In this document: positions 35,541 to 44,242 of the stretch, one piece after another | Numbering within the stretch: the first letter of the stretch is position 1 | How the letters are laid out: every line of letters starts with the position of its first letter | Source of the DNA: Haemophilus haemolyticus_L | GTDB lineage: Bacteria > Pseudomonadota > Gammaproteobacteria > Enterobacterales > Pasteurellaceae | Assembly (NCBI RefSeq): GCF_003490595.1 | Contig: NZ_QQGY01000001.1 | Location: forward strand, 62,001-126,000 | Reading direction: 5' to 3' | Length of the DNA: 64,000 nt | Made by a program: the position numbers and the translations under genes | Notes under the pieces: generated by a model | What the model was told of the DNA's origin: nothing | The model's input: only the letters and a program-made list of their open reading frames with translations | Databases searched by the model: none

Positions 35541-36371
35541 ATGCACAGCACAGCACAGCACAGCACAGCACAGCACAGCACAGCACAGCACAGCACAGCA
35601 CAGCACAGCACAGCACAGCACAATTATGTTATTAGTTTAACGACTGAACAAAAACGCCGAAAACATATTACAGAGGAATTCGGTAAGCAGAATATTCCGT
35701 TCGTATTTTTTGATGCTATCACGCCCAATCTTATTGAAGAAACCGCTAAAAAATTTAATATCATCTTTGACCGTTCATCAAAAGCAACTTTGTGTGATGC
35801 TGAGATAGCCTGTGCATTAAGCCATATCGTTTTATGGAATTTCGTTTTAGAAAATAATTTAGATTATATTAATATTTTTGAAGACGATATTTATTTGGGA
35901 GAAAATGCAAAAGAATTGTTGAATATTGATTATATACCTGAAGATACTGATATATTGAAGTTAGAAGCTCATGGAACAATAATTTATGGAAAGTGTGAGC
36001 AAATAAAATGTAATAGAAATATTTCCCGATTGAAATTCAAACATACTGGAATGGCTGGCTATTCAATCACAGCTAAGGGTGCTAGATATTTATTGAATAA
36101 CATAAGAAATAAACAACTTTATCTTGCTATTGATACTCTAATTTTTGATGAATTATTAGGCCAAAAAGATTATAAAGTTATGCAACTTTCCCCTGCAATA
36201 TGCGCTCAAAGCTTTATTCTGCATGATGAAAATCATTTTGAGAGTAGTTTGCATAATGGCAGAGAAAAAGTGCATAAAAACCAAATTCCCGCTAAACCTT
36301 TAGCTAAAATAAAAAATGAACTAATTAGAATAAAAAAACGGATATTCGGAAAACAAGTTCCATTTAAATAA
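35541..36371 (+). CDS. lpsA: LpsA-like LOS glycosyltransferase (GT25) with pentanucleotide-repeat start
   Basis: 276 residues as read. After Met the first 25 codons are five copies of the pentapeptide HSTAQ encoded by the CAGCA tract; the conserved protein begins at NYVISLTTEQKRR. GT25 features follow: the LCDAEIACALSHI block, the metal-binding EDD in NIFEDDIYLG and HTGMAGYSITAKGARYLL. LpsA adds a hexose to the third inner-core heptose of H. influenzae LOS and is known to sit downstream of ribB. The current repeat number keeps the ATG in frame; a change of one unit would shift it. The ribosome site before the ATG is poor. Confidence 0.88.
   Translation: MHSTAQHSTAQHSTAQHSTAQHSTAQHNYVISLTTEQKRRKHITEEFGKQNIPFVFFDAITPNLIEETAKKFNIIFDRSSKATLCDAEIACALSHIVLWNFVLENNLDYINIFEDDIYLGENAKELLNIDYIPEDTDILKLEAHGTIIYGKCEQIKCNRNISRLKFKHTGMAGYSITAKGARYLLNNIRNKQLYLAIDTLIFDELLGQKDYKVMQLSPAICAQSFILHDENHFESSLHNGREKVHKNQIPAKPLAKIKNELIRIKKRIFGKQVPFK
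35544..35622 (+). repeat. Pentanucleotide repeat (CAGCA)15 in the lpsA start
   Basis: Fifteen full perfect CAGCA units (35546-35620) plus two bases on either side, 79 bp without a single variant. Since 5 is not a multiple of 3, each gain or loss of one unit changes the frame. All three plus-strand frames read the same repeating pentapeptide without stop. Confidence 0.98.
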
Positions 36372-36372
36372 C

Positions 36373-36416
36373 AAAAGAGCGGTTAAAAATCTCATTGAAT
36401 TTTAATCGTCCTTTTT
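36373..36416. terminator. Hairpin between lpsA and trmL
   Basis: AAAGAGCGGTTAAAA faces TTTTAATCGTCCTTT with a few non-Watson-Crick pairs and a T-run: a decayed uptake-signal pair that can end both convergent genes. Confidence 0.65.
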
Positions 36417-36418
36417 GT

Positions 36419-36901
36419 TTATTTGGTTTCTGGTAAATTTACTGCACCTTCATAGCCTAATTGTCGCCAAGCTTCATAAACCGTTACTGCGACAGAATTA
36501 GACAAGTTCATACTGCGGCTATTGGCTGTCATTGGAATGCGGATTTTTTGTTTCATCGGCATTTCATTTAAAATTGACATTGGAATGCCGCGAGTTTCTG
36601 GGCCAAACATTAAATAATCACCAAGTTCAAACTTCACTTGGCTATGTGCTGGACTGCCTTTTGTTGTGAGTGCCAAGAGACGTTTGGGTTTCTCACTTTC
36701 TAAAAATGCTTCAAAGGTTTTGTGCCGTTTGATTTCTGCAAATTCGTGATAATCTAAACCTGAGCGGCGTAAGCGTTTATCATCCCAGGTGAAACCTAGC
36801 GGTTCAATTAAGTGCAAGCGAAATCCTGTATTGGCACAAAGGCGGATAATGTTACCGGTATTTTGTGGGATCTCTGGTTCATATAAAACAATATCTAACA
36901 T
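36419..36901 (-). CDS. trmL: tRNA (cytidine/uridine-2'-O-)-methyltransferase TrmL
   Basis: 160 residues of the SPOUT fold (YibK). Conserved blocks are PQNTGNIIRLCANTG at the N-terminus, FGPETRGIP and the knot-forming LSNSVAVTVYEAWRQLGY at the C-terminus. It methylates the wobble ribose of tRNA-Leu isoacceptors in E. coli. The H. influenzae YibK protein is a known trefoil-knot structure. Follows rsmD by 10 bp on the minus strand. Confidence 0.95.
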   Translation of the reverse strand: MLDIVLYEPEIPQNTGNIIRLCANTGFRLHLIEPLGFTWDDKRLRRSGLDYHEFAEIKRHKTFEAFLESEKPKRLLALTTKGSPAHSQVKFELGDYLMFGPETRGIPMSILNEMPMKQKIRIPMTANSRSMNLSNSVAVTVYEAWRQLGYEGAVNLPETK

Positions 36902-36911
36902 AATTTTTTCT

Positions 36912-37493
36912 CTAATTTTGATATAAACGATAACTCACCATTCCCGTTGTTTTTTCTTTCAATAACGTCCAGTTTTCAGGAGTGATGGGCGGTTTATCTT
37001 TCTCTGTTTCTACGTAAATTAACGCATTGGGTTTTAGCCAATTATTTTCACAAAGCAAGTTAATTGCTTGTTCTGCCAAATTAAAATGAAAGGGCGGATC
37101 TAAAAACACCACATCAAAGTGCGGTTGATTTTGTGGCTGTTTTAGAAAATCCAAACTACTTTGATTAATCACTTCAGCCTGTTCTGATGAGCATTTGAGT
37201 GTTTGTAAATTCTTTTTTAATTGATTGGCTACAGTTTTATCTAGTTCTAAAAAAGTCACCTTTTTCGCTTGACGAGAAAGTGCTTCAAAACCTAATGAAC
37301 CACTTCCCGCAAAGCCATCTAAACATTCAGACTGATGGATATAAGGCATTAACCAATTAAAAAGCGTTTCTTTCACTCTATCGCCAGTTGGGCGTAAGCC
37401 TTCTGAATTTAATACTGGAAGTTTTCGACCTCGCCACAGTCCAGCAATAATGCGAACCTCGCCCTTTGCATTTGGCGTTTGTATTTTTTTCAT
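36912..37493 (-). CDS. rsmD: 16S rRNA (guanine966-N2)-methyltransferase RsmD
   Basis: 193 residues. GLRPTGDRVKETLFNWL near the N-terminus, the SAM-binding DGFAGSGSLGFEALSR and the catalytic VFLDPPF identify RsmD, which methylates G966 in helix 31 of 16S rRNA. It diverges from ftsY, as in many gamma-proteobacteria, and precedes trmL. Confidence 0.95.
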   Translation of the reverse strand: MKKIQTPNAKGEVRIIAGLWRGRKLPVLNSEGLRPTGDRVKETLFNWLMPYIHQSECLDGFAGSGSLGFEALSRQAKKVTFLELDKTVANQLKKNLQTLKCSSEQAEVINQSSLDFLKQPQNQPHFDVVFLDPPFHFNLAEQAINLLCENNWLKPNALIYVETEKDKPPITPENWTLLKEKTTGMVSYRLYQN

Positions 37494-37589
37494 AAAGATT
37501 CGATTTTTATTGAAAATTGTGCTTAGTTTAGACGATTTTTTGCTAGAATAAACGACATTTTTATCGGATTATAGTTAAGAGAGCATTTT

Positions 37590-38936
37590 ATGGCTGAAGA
37601 AAATAAAAAAGGCGGATTTTGGGCATCGTTATTTGGACGTAATAAAAAGCAAGATGAACCTAAAATTGAGCCAATAATTGAAGAAGAAAAGATAAAAGAT
37701 ATCGAGCCGTCTATTGAAAAACTTGAAACCCATGATTTAGTTGAAGAACCGTCTGAATTAGAGTCAGTAGAAAGTGCGGTGGATTCTGAGCCGTTTTTAG
37801 TAGAAAGCATTGAAACGAATGAAATCGTTGAAGAAGAAAAAATGCAGGAAATTTCAACCGCACTTGAGCCGATTGAAAAAATCATCGAAGCGAAAAATTT
37901 AGAAGATGATCTTCCGATTACAGAAACCTTAGTTGAATCTGAAATTGTTGAAGATATTAAAAATGAGCTTCAGCCTGTTGTTGAAATTGAAACTCGTGAA
38001 AAGCCAAGTGAAGGGGGCTTTTTTAGTCGTTTAGTTAAGGGATTACTGAAAACTAAACAAAATATTGGCGCGGGTTTTCGTAGTTTTTTCTTAGGAAAGA
38101 AAATTGATGATGAGTTGTTTGAAGAATTAGAAGAGCAACTTTTGATCGCAGATATTGGCGTGCCGACAACAAGTAAAATCGTCAAAAATTTGACTGAACA
38201 TGCAAGTCGCAAAGAATTACAAGATGCTGAGCTTTTATATCAGCAATTAAAGGTGGAAATGGCAGATATTCTTGAGCCAGTAGCACAACCGTTAGAGATT
38301 GATAGCACGAAAAAACCTTATGTGATTTTAATGGTGGGCGTAAATGGCGTGGGTAAAACGACGACAATTGGTAAACTTGCACGTAAATTTCAGGCTGAAG
38401 GAAAATCCGTGATGCTTGCGGCGGGCGATACTTTCCGTGCAGCGGCTGTTGAGCAGCTTCAAGTTTGGGGAGAACGAAATCATATTCCAGTTGTTGCCCA
38501 AAGCACGGGTTCTGACTCTGCATCGGTGATTTTTGATGCGATGCAATCAGCGGCTGCACGCAATATTGATATTCTTATTGCGGATACGGCGGGTCGTCTG
38601 CAAAATAAAAATAACTTAATGGACGAACTGAAAAAAATTGTTCGTGTTATGAAAAAATATGACGAAACTGCACCACATGAAATTATGCTTACGCTGGATG
38701 CTGGAACGGGGCAAAATGCCATTAGCCAAGCGAAATTATTTAATGAAGCTGTGGGTTTAACAGGGATCTCTCTAACTAAATTAGATGGCACGGCAAAAGG
38801 TGGCGTGATTTTTGCCATAGCCGATCAGTTTAAGTTGCCTATTCGCTATATCGGTGTAGGCGAGAAAATTGAAGATTTACGTGAGTTTAATGCGAAAGAA
38901 TTTATTGAGGCATTATTCGTTCATGAAGAAGAATAA
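37590..38936 (+). CDS. ftsY: Signal recognition particle receptor FtsY
   Basis: 448 residues. The first 140 are strongly acidic (A domain, rich in Glu, Ile and Val), then a helical N domain and the GTPase G domain with GVNGVGKTTTIGKLA, DTFRAAAVEQL, DTAGRLQ and TKLDGTAKGG. It docks ribosome-SRP complexes to the Sec translocon at the inner membrane. An uptake signal pair (about 37770 and 37855) lies inside the acidic domain coding region. ftsE starts 18 bp downstream. Confidence 0.97.
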   Translation: MAEENKKGGFWASLFGRNKKQDEPKIEPIIEEEKIKDIEPSIEKLETHDLVEEPSELESVESAVDSEPFLVESIETNEIVEEEKMQEISTALEPIEKIIEAKNLEDDLPITETLVESEIVEDIKNELQPVVEIETREKPSEGGFFSRLVKGLLKTKQNIGAGFRSFFLGKKIDDELFEELEEQLLIADIGVPTTSKIVKNLTEHASRKELQDAELLYQQLKVEMADILEPVAQPLEIDSTKKPYVILMVGVNGVGKTTTIGKLARKFQAEGKSVMLAAGDTFRAAAVEQLQVWGERNHIPVVAQSTGSDSASVIFDAMQSAAARNIDILIADTAGRLQNKNNLMDELKKIVRVMKKYDETAPHEIMLTLDAGTGQNAISQAKLFNEAVGLTGISLTKLDGTAKGGVIFAIADQFKLPIRYIGVGEKIEDLREFNAKEFIEALFVHEEE

Positions 38937-38954
38937 AAAGAATAAGGAAAAATT

Positions 38955-39611
38955 GTGATTAAGTTCTCAAATGTTTCTAAAGCCTATCATGGCGCAACAC
39001 AGCCTGCGTTACAAGGCTTGAATTTTCATCTTCCTGTGGGAAGTATGACTTACTTAGTTGGACATTCAGGCGCAGGGAAAAGTACATTACTCAAGCTTAT
39101 TATGGGAATGGAAAAAGCCAATGCGGGTCAAATTTGGTTTAACGGACACGATATTACTCGCTTGTCAAAATATGAAATTCCGTTTCTGCGTCGACAAATT
39201 GGCATGGTTCACCAAGATTATCGTTTATTAACAGATCGTACGGTGGTGGAAAATGTGGCATTGCCATTGATTATTGCAGGTATGCATCCAAAAGATGCGC
39301 ATACACGTGCGATGGCATCTTTAGATCGTGTAGGATTGCGTAATAAAGCGCAATATTTGCCACCACAAATTTCTGGAGGGGAGCAGCAACGCATTGATAT
39401 TGCGCGTGCGATTGTACATAAACCTCAGCTCTTACTAGCAGATGAACCAACGGGTAATTTAGACGATGAACTTTCTTTAGGCATTTTTAATTTGTTTGAA
39501 GAATTTAATCGTCTCGGAATGACTGTGTTAATTGCTACTCACGACATTAATTTAATTCAACAAAAACCAAAACCTTGTCTTGTTCTTGAACAAGGCTATT
39601 TACGTTATTAA
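38955..39611 (+). CDS. ftsE: Cell-division ABC transporter ATPase FtsE
   Basis: 218 residues starting with GTG at 38955 behind AAGGA. Walker A GHSGAGKST, signature ISGGEQQR, Walker B LLLADEPTGNLD and the H-loop IATHD are all present. With FtsX it forms the septal complex that activates peptidoglycan hydrolases from inside the cell. ftsX follows 9 bp later. Confidence 0.96.
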   Translation: MIKFSNVSKAYHGATQPALQGLNFHLPVGSMTYLVGHSGAGKSTLLKLIMGMEKANAGQIWFNGHDITRLSKYEIPFLRRQIGMVHQDYRLLTDRTVVENVALPLIIAGMHPKDAHTRAMASLDRVGLRNKAQYLPPQISGGEQQRIDIARAIVHKPQLLLADEPTGNLDDELSLGIFNLFEEFNRLGMTVLIATHDINLIQQKPKPCLVLEQGYLRY

Positions 39612-39620
39612 GGAATAATC

Positions 39621-40553
39621 ATGAGCCGATCAACGGATGCATCCTTTTTTGTTCAAACAGCCTATACTTTGCGTGCAGTATGGGTGGATTTATGGCAACG
39701 TAAATTTGGCACGCTGCTCACGATTTTGGTTATCGCTGTTTCTTTGACGATCCCAACCGTGAGCTATTTAATGTGGAAAAATTTACATTTAGCAACCACG
39801 CAATTTTATCCGGAAAGTGAATTGACGATTTATCTTCACAAAAATTTAAGTGAAGAAGACGCGAATTTAGTAGTAGAGAAAATTCGTCAACAAGATGGGG
39901 TGGAATCACTGAATTATGTCTCTCGCCAAGAAAGTTTAAAGGAATTTAAAAGCTGGTCTGGCTTTGGCGAAGAATTAGAAATTCTAGATGATAATCCATT
40001 ACCTGCTGTCGTCATGGTAAAACCAACGAGCGAATTTAATGTTTCAGAAAAACGTGATGAGTTACGTACGAATTTAAATAAAATTAAAGGCGTGCAAGAA
40101 GTTCGCTTGGATAACGATTGGATGGAAAAATTAACCGCACTTTCTTGGTTAATCGCCCATGTGGCAATTTTCTGCACTGCATTAATGACGATAGCGGTCT
40201 TTTTAGTTATTGGTAACAGCATTCGCTCTGATGTGTACAGTAGCCGATCAAGTATTGATGTGATGAAATTGCTTGGTGCAACAGATCAATTTATCCTTCG
40301 TCCTTATCTTTATACGGGTATGATTTATGCTGTGTTAGGTGGGTTAGTTGCTGCAATTTTTAGTAGCTTTATTATCAGCTATTTTACTTCTGCCGTGAAA
40401 TACGTAACGGATATTTTTGCCGTCCAATTCAGTTTGAATGGATTAGGCGTTGGCGAATTTGTATTCTTATTAGTGTGCTGTTTAATTATGGGATATGTTG
40501 GTGCGTGGATTGTAGCAAAACGACATATCACGCTATTAGATAACCATCAATAA
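39621..40553 (+). CDS. ftsX: Cell-division membrane protein FtsX
   Basis: 310 residues with four membrane segments (about 35-55, 180-205, 230-255 and 280-300) and a large periplasmic loop between the first two. The C-terminal FtsX domain contains SSRSSIDVMKLLGATDQFI, the typical cytoplasmic loop. Works with FtsE. In E. coli rpoH follows; here the gene ends in an uptake-signal pair and the S10 operon comes next. Confidence 0.95.
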   Translation: MSRSTDASFFVQTAYTLRAVWVDLWQRKFGTLLTILVIAVSLTIPTVSYLMWKNLHLATTQFYPESELTIYLHKNLSEEDANLVVEKIRQQDGVESLNYVSRQESLKEFKSWSGFGEELEILDDNPLPAVVMVKPTSEFNVSEKRDELRTNLNKIKGVQEVRLDNDWMEKLTALSWLIAHVAIFCTALMTIAVFLVIGNSIRSDVYSSRSSIDVMKLLGATDQFILRPYLYTGMIYAVLGGLVAAIFSSFIISYFTSAVKYVTDIFAVQFSLNGLGVGEFVFLLVCCLIMGYVGAWIVAKRHITLLDNHQ

Positions 40554-40565
40554 TTTTAATATGCT

Positions 40566-40630
40566 AAGTGCGGTGATTTTTCTAGGTATTTTTCGATGAG
40601 AAAACACGGCGATAAATGACCGCACTTTTT
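40566..40630 (+). terminator. Facing uptake signals after ftsX
   Basis: AAGTGCGGT at 40566-40574 and ACCGCACTT at 40619-40627 face each other over 44 bp and are followed by a T-run; probable terminator with a long loop. Confidence 0.6.
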
Positions 40631-40650
40631 ATTTGCTTTGAATAAATCCC

Positions 40651-40679
40651 TTGCAATTTGTTTAACTTTTGTGTAGTAT
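40651..40679 (+). promoter_or_regulatory. S10 operon promoter
   Basis: TTGCAA at 40651-40656, 17 bp, and TAGTAT at 40674-40679. Predicted start about 40686, directly at the first stem of the leader and 187 bases ahead of rpsJ. Confidence 0.8.
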
Positions 40680-40685
40680 TTGTAA

Positions 40686-40872
40686 GCTTTCAATATGAAA
40701 GCCGTTTAATGTAATCATTTATTAAACGAGCATGACGATATGTCACGCTAAACAATGTTTCCGATTTGGAGACTATATAACAGGTAACTTGCACCTCCTT
40801 TTCTATTTTGAAGTTAGAATTGTGATTGGTGTTAGTTTTTTATTAGCTAAATTTTATTGGAGCTCTGGTCTA
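40686..40872 (+). promoter_or_regulatory. S10 operon mRNA leader (probable L4-responsive)
   Basis: The untranslated leader folds in consecutive hairpins: GCTTTC/GAAAGC (40686-40702), CGTTTAAT/ATTAAACG (40703-40728) and GC-TGAC/GTCA-GC (40730-40748), followed by a less structured part up to GGAG and the rpsJ ATG. In E. coli the S10 leader is bound by L4, which stops transcription and translation of the operon. The L4 response here is inferred from position and structure. Confidence 0.65.
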
Positions 40873-41184
40873 ATGCAGAACCAAAGAATCCGTATCCGCT
40901 TAAAAGCTTTCGATCACCGTTTGATCGATCAATCTACTGCGGAGATCGTAGAAACAGCTAAACGTACTGGTGCACAAGTTCGTGGTCCAATTCCTTTACC
41001 AACTCGTAAAGAGCGTTTTACCGTGTTGATTTCTCCACACGTGAACAAAGACGCGCGTGATCAATACGAAATTCGTACACACAAACGTTTAGTAGATATC
41101 GTAGAGCCAACAGAAAAAACTGTTGATGCATTAATGCGTTTAGATTTGGCTGCCGGCGTGGACGTGCAGATCAGCCTAGGTTAA
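40873..41184 (+). CDS. rpsJ: Ribosomal protein S10 (NusE)
   Basis: 103 residues from ATG 40873 ([19 protein letters not shown]), with GGAG ahead; the frame runs back to 40732 through the leader, but the family start is clear. Small-subunit head protein and, as NusE, antitermination factor. First gene of the eleven-gene S10 operon rpsJ-rplC-rplD-rplW-rplB-rpsS-rplV-rpsC-rplP-rpmC-rpsQ. Confidence 0.98.
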
Positions 41185-41200
41185 TTAAGAGGTTATTACA

Positions 41201-41827
41201 ATGATTGGTTTAGTCGGTCGTAAAGTTGGTATGACCCGTATCTTCAATGAAGACGGTGTTTCTGTACCAGTTACCGTTATCGAAATCGAAGCCAACCGCG
41301 TAACTCAAGTTAAAACTCTTGAAAACGATGGCTATACTGCAGTTCAAGTTACTACTGGTTCTAAAAAAGCGAATCGTGTAACTAAACCTGAAGCAGGTCA
41401 TTTCGTGAAAGCAGGTGTTGAAGCTGGTCGCGGTTTATGGGAATTTCGTACTGAAGGTGAAGAATTCACTTTAGGTCAAGAAATCAATGTTGACATCTTT
41501 GCAGATGTTAAAAAAGTAGATGTTACTGGTACTTCTAAAGGTAAAGGTTTCCAAGGTGGTGTTAAACGTTGGAACTTCCGTACTCAAGATGCGACTCATG
41601 GTAACTCTTTATCACATCGTGTACTTGGTTCTATTGGTCAAAACCAAACTCCAGGTCGTGTGTTTAAAGGTAAAAAAATGGCAGGACATTTAGGTGCTGA
41701 ACGTGTAACTGTTCAATCACTTGAAGTTGTTCGTGTAGATGCTGAGCGCAAATTGCTATTAGTAAAAGGTTCTGTACCTGGTGCTATCAATGGCGATGTT
41801 ATCGTTAAGCCAGCAGTTAAAGCATAA
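41201..41827 (+). CDS. rplC: Ribosomal protein L3
   Basis: 208 residues. Opens with MIGLVGRKVGMTRIF and carries the long loop GTSKGKGFQGGVKRWNF, which reaches toward the peptidyl transferase centre, and GQNQTPGRVFKGKKMAGH. The Gln in GQNQTPG is the site of PrmB methylation in E. coli L3. One of the first proteins bound in large-subunit assembly. Confidence 0.98.
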   Translation: MIGLVGRKVGMTRIFNEDGVSVPVTVIEIEANRVTQVKTLENDGYTAVQVTTGSKKANRVTKPEAGHFVKAGVEAGRGLWEFRTEGEEFTLGQEINVDIFADVKKVDVTGTSKGKGFQGGVKRWNFRTQDATHGNSLSHRVLGSIGQNQTPGRVFKGKKMAGHLGAERVTVQSLEVVRVDAERKLLLVKGSVPGAINGDVIVKPAVKA

Positions 41828-41842
41828 GTCTAGGAGATAGAG

Positions 41843-42445
41843 ATGGAATTACAAGTTGTAGGTGCAAACGCACTAACTGTTTCTGAAACTACCTTCGGAC
41901 GTGAGTTTAACGAAGCGTTGATCCACCAAGTTGTTGTTGCTTATGCAGCAGGTGCGCGTCAAGGTACTCGTGCGCAAAAAACTCGTGCTGAAGTGTCTGG
42001 TTCAGGTAAAAAACCTTGGCGTCAAAAAGGTACAGGTCGTGCTCGTGCTGGTGATATTAAATCACCAATCTGGCGTTCTGGTGGTATAACCTTCGCGGCT
42101 AAACCACAAGATCACAGCCAAAAAGTGAACAAGAAAATGTACCGTGGTGCTATCAAAAGCATTCTTTCTGAATTAGTTCGTCAAGACCGTTTGGTTGTTG
42201 TTGAAAAATTTGAATTAGATGCACCAAAAACTAAAGTTTTAGTACAAAAATTAAAAGATTTAGCCGTTGAAGATGCATTAATTATCACAGCAAGTTTAGA
42301 TGAAAATCTATTCTTAGCAGCACGTAACTTATATAAAGTTGATGTACGTGATGTTCAAGGTATCGATCCAGTTAGCTTAATCGCTTTCGATAAAGTGATT
42401 GTTACTGTTGACGCTGTGAAACAAATTGAGGAGATCCTAGCATGA
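41843..42445 (+). CDS. rplD: Ribosomal protein L4
   Basis: 200 residues. The extended loop KTRAEVSGSGKKPWRQKGTG lines the peptide exit tunnel. L4 is also the autogenous regulator of the S10 operon in E. coli. The stop codon overlaps the rplW start (ATGA). Confidence 0.98.
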   Translation: MELQVVGANALTVSETTFGREFNEALIHQVVVAYAAGARQGTRAQKTRAEVSGSGKKPWRQKGTGRARAGDIKSPIWRSGGITFAAKPQDHSQKVNKKMYRGAIKSILSELVRQDRLVVVEKFELDAPKTKVLVQKLKDLAVEDALIITASLDENLFLAARNLYKVDVRDVQGIDPVSLIAFDKVIVTVDAVKQIEEILA

Positions 42446-42741
42446 GTCAAGAACGTTTGCTAAGCGTGCTACGTGCACCGCACATCTCTGAAAAAGCAAC
42501 TAACAATGCTGAAAAATCTAACACTGTTGTACTTAAAGTTGCTTTAGATGCGAACAAAGCTGAAATTGCTGCTGCTGTTGCTCAATTATTTGAAGTAAAA
42601 GTTGACTCAGTTCGTACTGTGGTTGTTAAAGGTAAAACTAAACGCCGTGGTAACAAAATGGGTCGTCGCAGCGACTGGAAAAAAGCTTATGTAACTTTAT
42701 CCGAAGGCCAAAACTTGGACTTCGTGGACAGTGCAGAGTAA
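42442..42741 (+). CDS. rplW: Ribosomal protein L23
   Basis: 99 residues. VLRAPHISEKAT at the N-terminus and VKGKTKRRGNKMGRRSDWKKA near the middle (in parts: KGKTKR, GRRSDWKKA) are typical. Forms the docking site for SRP and trigger factor at the tunnel exit. Overlaps rplD by four bases. Confidence 0.98.
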   Translation: MSQERLLSVLRAPHISEKATNNAEKSNTVVLKVALDANKAEIAAAVAQLFEVKVDSVRTVVVKGKTKRRGNKMGRRSDWKKAYVTLSEGQNLDFVDSAE

Positions 42742-42758
42742 TCGGAGGAAATTAGAGA

Positions 42759-43580
42759 ATGGCTATCGTTAAATGTAAGCCGACCTCCGCTGGTCGTCGT
42801 CACGTTGTTAAAATCGTGAACCCTGAATTACACAAGGGTAAACCTTACGCACCTCTTCTAGATACTAAATCTAAAACTGGTGGTCGTAACAACTATGGTC
42901 GTATTACTACTCGTCACATTGGTGGCGGTCACAAACAACACTACCGTTTAATCGATTTCAAACGTAACAAGTTAGACATCCCAGCGGTTGTTGAGCGTTT
43001 AGAATATGATCCAAACCGTTCTGCTAACATTGCTTTAGTGCTTTATAAAGATGGTGAACGCCGTTATATCTTAGCACCTAAAGGTTTGTCAGTAGGCGAT
43101 CAAATCCAAGCTGGCGTAAACTCACCAATTAAAGTGGGTAACTCATTACCAATGCGTAATATCCCAGTTGGTTCAACAGTACATAACGTTGAATTAAAAC
43201 CAGGTAAAGGCGGTCAAATCGCTCGTTCTGCTGGTGCTTATGTACAAATCATCGCACGTGAAGGCAACTACGTAACTTTACGTTTACGTTCAGGCGAAAT
43301 GCGTAAAGTATTAGCTGAATGTGTTGCTACAATCGGTGAAGTTGGTAACTCAGAACATATGCTTCGCGTATTGGGTAAAGCTGGCGCTAACCGCTGGAGA
43401 GGTATTCGCCCTACAGTTCGTGGTACAGCAATGAACCCAGTAGATCACCCACACGGTGGTGGTGAAGGTCGTAACTTTGGTAAACACCCAGTAACTCCTT
43501 GGGGCGTTCAAACCAAAGGTAAGAAAACTCGTCACAACAAACGTACTGATAAATATATCGTACGTCGTCGTGGCAAATAA
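42759..43580 (+). CDS. rplB: Ribosomal protein L2
   Basis: 273 residues. Contains GRNNYGRITTRHIGGGHKQ and, in the C-terminal part, MNPVDHPHGGGEGR with the His known to be important for peptidyl transfer. Organises 23S rRNA around the peptidyl transferase centre. Confidence 0.98.
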   Translation: MAIVKCKPTSAGRRHVVKIVNPELHKGKPYAPLLDTKSKTGGRNNYGRITTRHIGGGHKQHYRLIDFKRNKLDIPAVVERLEYDPNRSANIALVLYKDGERRYILAPKGLSVGDQIQAGVNSPIKVGNSLPMRNIPVGSTVHNVELKPGKGGQIARSAGAYVQIIAREGNYVTLRLRSGEMRKVLAECVATIGEVGNSEHMLRVLGKAGANRWRGIRPTVRGTAMNPVDHPHGGGEGRNFGKHPVTPWGVQTKGKKTRHNKRTDKYIVRRRGK

Positions 43581-43605
43581 TAGATTAAATTAAAGAGGAT
43601 TAGCC

Positions 43606-43881
43606 ATGCCACGTTCTCTCAAGAAGGGTCCTTTCCTTGACCTACACTTGTTGAAGAAGGTAGAGAAGGCGGTGGAAAGCGGGGATAAAAAACCAATCAA
43701 AACTTGGTCCCGTCGTTCAATGATCATTCCATCAATGATCGGATTGACCATCGCAGTCCATAATGGTCGTCAGCACGTTCCTGTTTATGTATCTGATGAA
43801 ATGATCGGTCATAAGCTTGGTGAATTTGCACCGACTCGTACATACCGCGGTCACGCGGCAGATAAGAAAGCTAAGAAATAA
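43606..43881 (+). CDS. rpsS: Ribosomal protein S19
   Basis: 91 residues. [12 protein letters not shown] start, [14 protein letters not shown] and [15 protein letters not shown]. Binds the head of the small subunit together with S13. Confidence 0.98.
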
Positions 43882-43892
43882 GAGGTAAAGAG

Positions 43893-44225
43893 ATGGAAAC
43901 TATCGCAAAACATCGTTACGCTCGCACTTCTGCCCAAAAAGCTCGCTTAGTTGCCGATTTAATTCGTGGTAAAAAAGTTGCGCAAGCATTAGAAATCTTA
44001 ACTTTCACTAACAAAAAAGCAGCAGCTTTAGTGAAGAAAGTTTTAGAATCAGCTATTGCAAACGCAGAGCACAATGACGGTGCAGATATCGATGATCTTA
44101 AAGTTGCTAAAATCTTCGTTGATGAAGGTCCTAGCATGAAACGTGTTATGCCACGTGCTAAAGGTCGTGCAGATCGTATTTTAAAACGTACTAGCCACAT
44201 TACTGTGGTTGTGTCAGATCGTTAA
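43893..44225 (+). CDS. rplV: Ribosomal protein L22
   Basis: 110 residues. ARTSAQKARLVADLIRGK start region and the beta-hairpin with GPSMKRVMPRAKGRA that lines the exit tunnel at its narrowest point; changes in this hairpin cause macrolide resistance in H. influenzae. No obvious deviation is seen in the hairpin. Confidence 0.98.
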   Translation: METIAKHRYARTSAQKARLVADLIRGKKVAQALEILTFTNKKAAALVKKVLESAIANAEHNDGADIDDLKVAKIFVDEGPSMKRVMPRAKGRADRILKRTSHITVVVSDR

Positions 44226-44242
44226 TAAGTAGAGGAATAGCA

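Noticed and set aside
35544..35622. Short regular repeats taken as CRISPR
   Set aside because: A pure 5-bp tandem repeat without spacers inside a coding region; no cas genes in the window.
35327..35623. Minus-strand ORF with repeated Cys-Ala-Val-Leu-Cys over the CAGCA tract
   Set aside because: It is only the reverse reading of the repeat and of the ribB end; no ribosome site and no family.
40732..40872. N-terminal extension of rpsJ
   Set aside because: S10 begins at MQNQRIRIR; the upstream frame lies in the structured leader.
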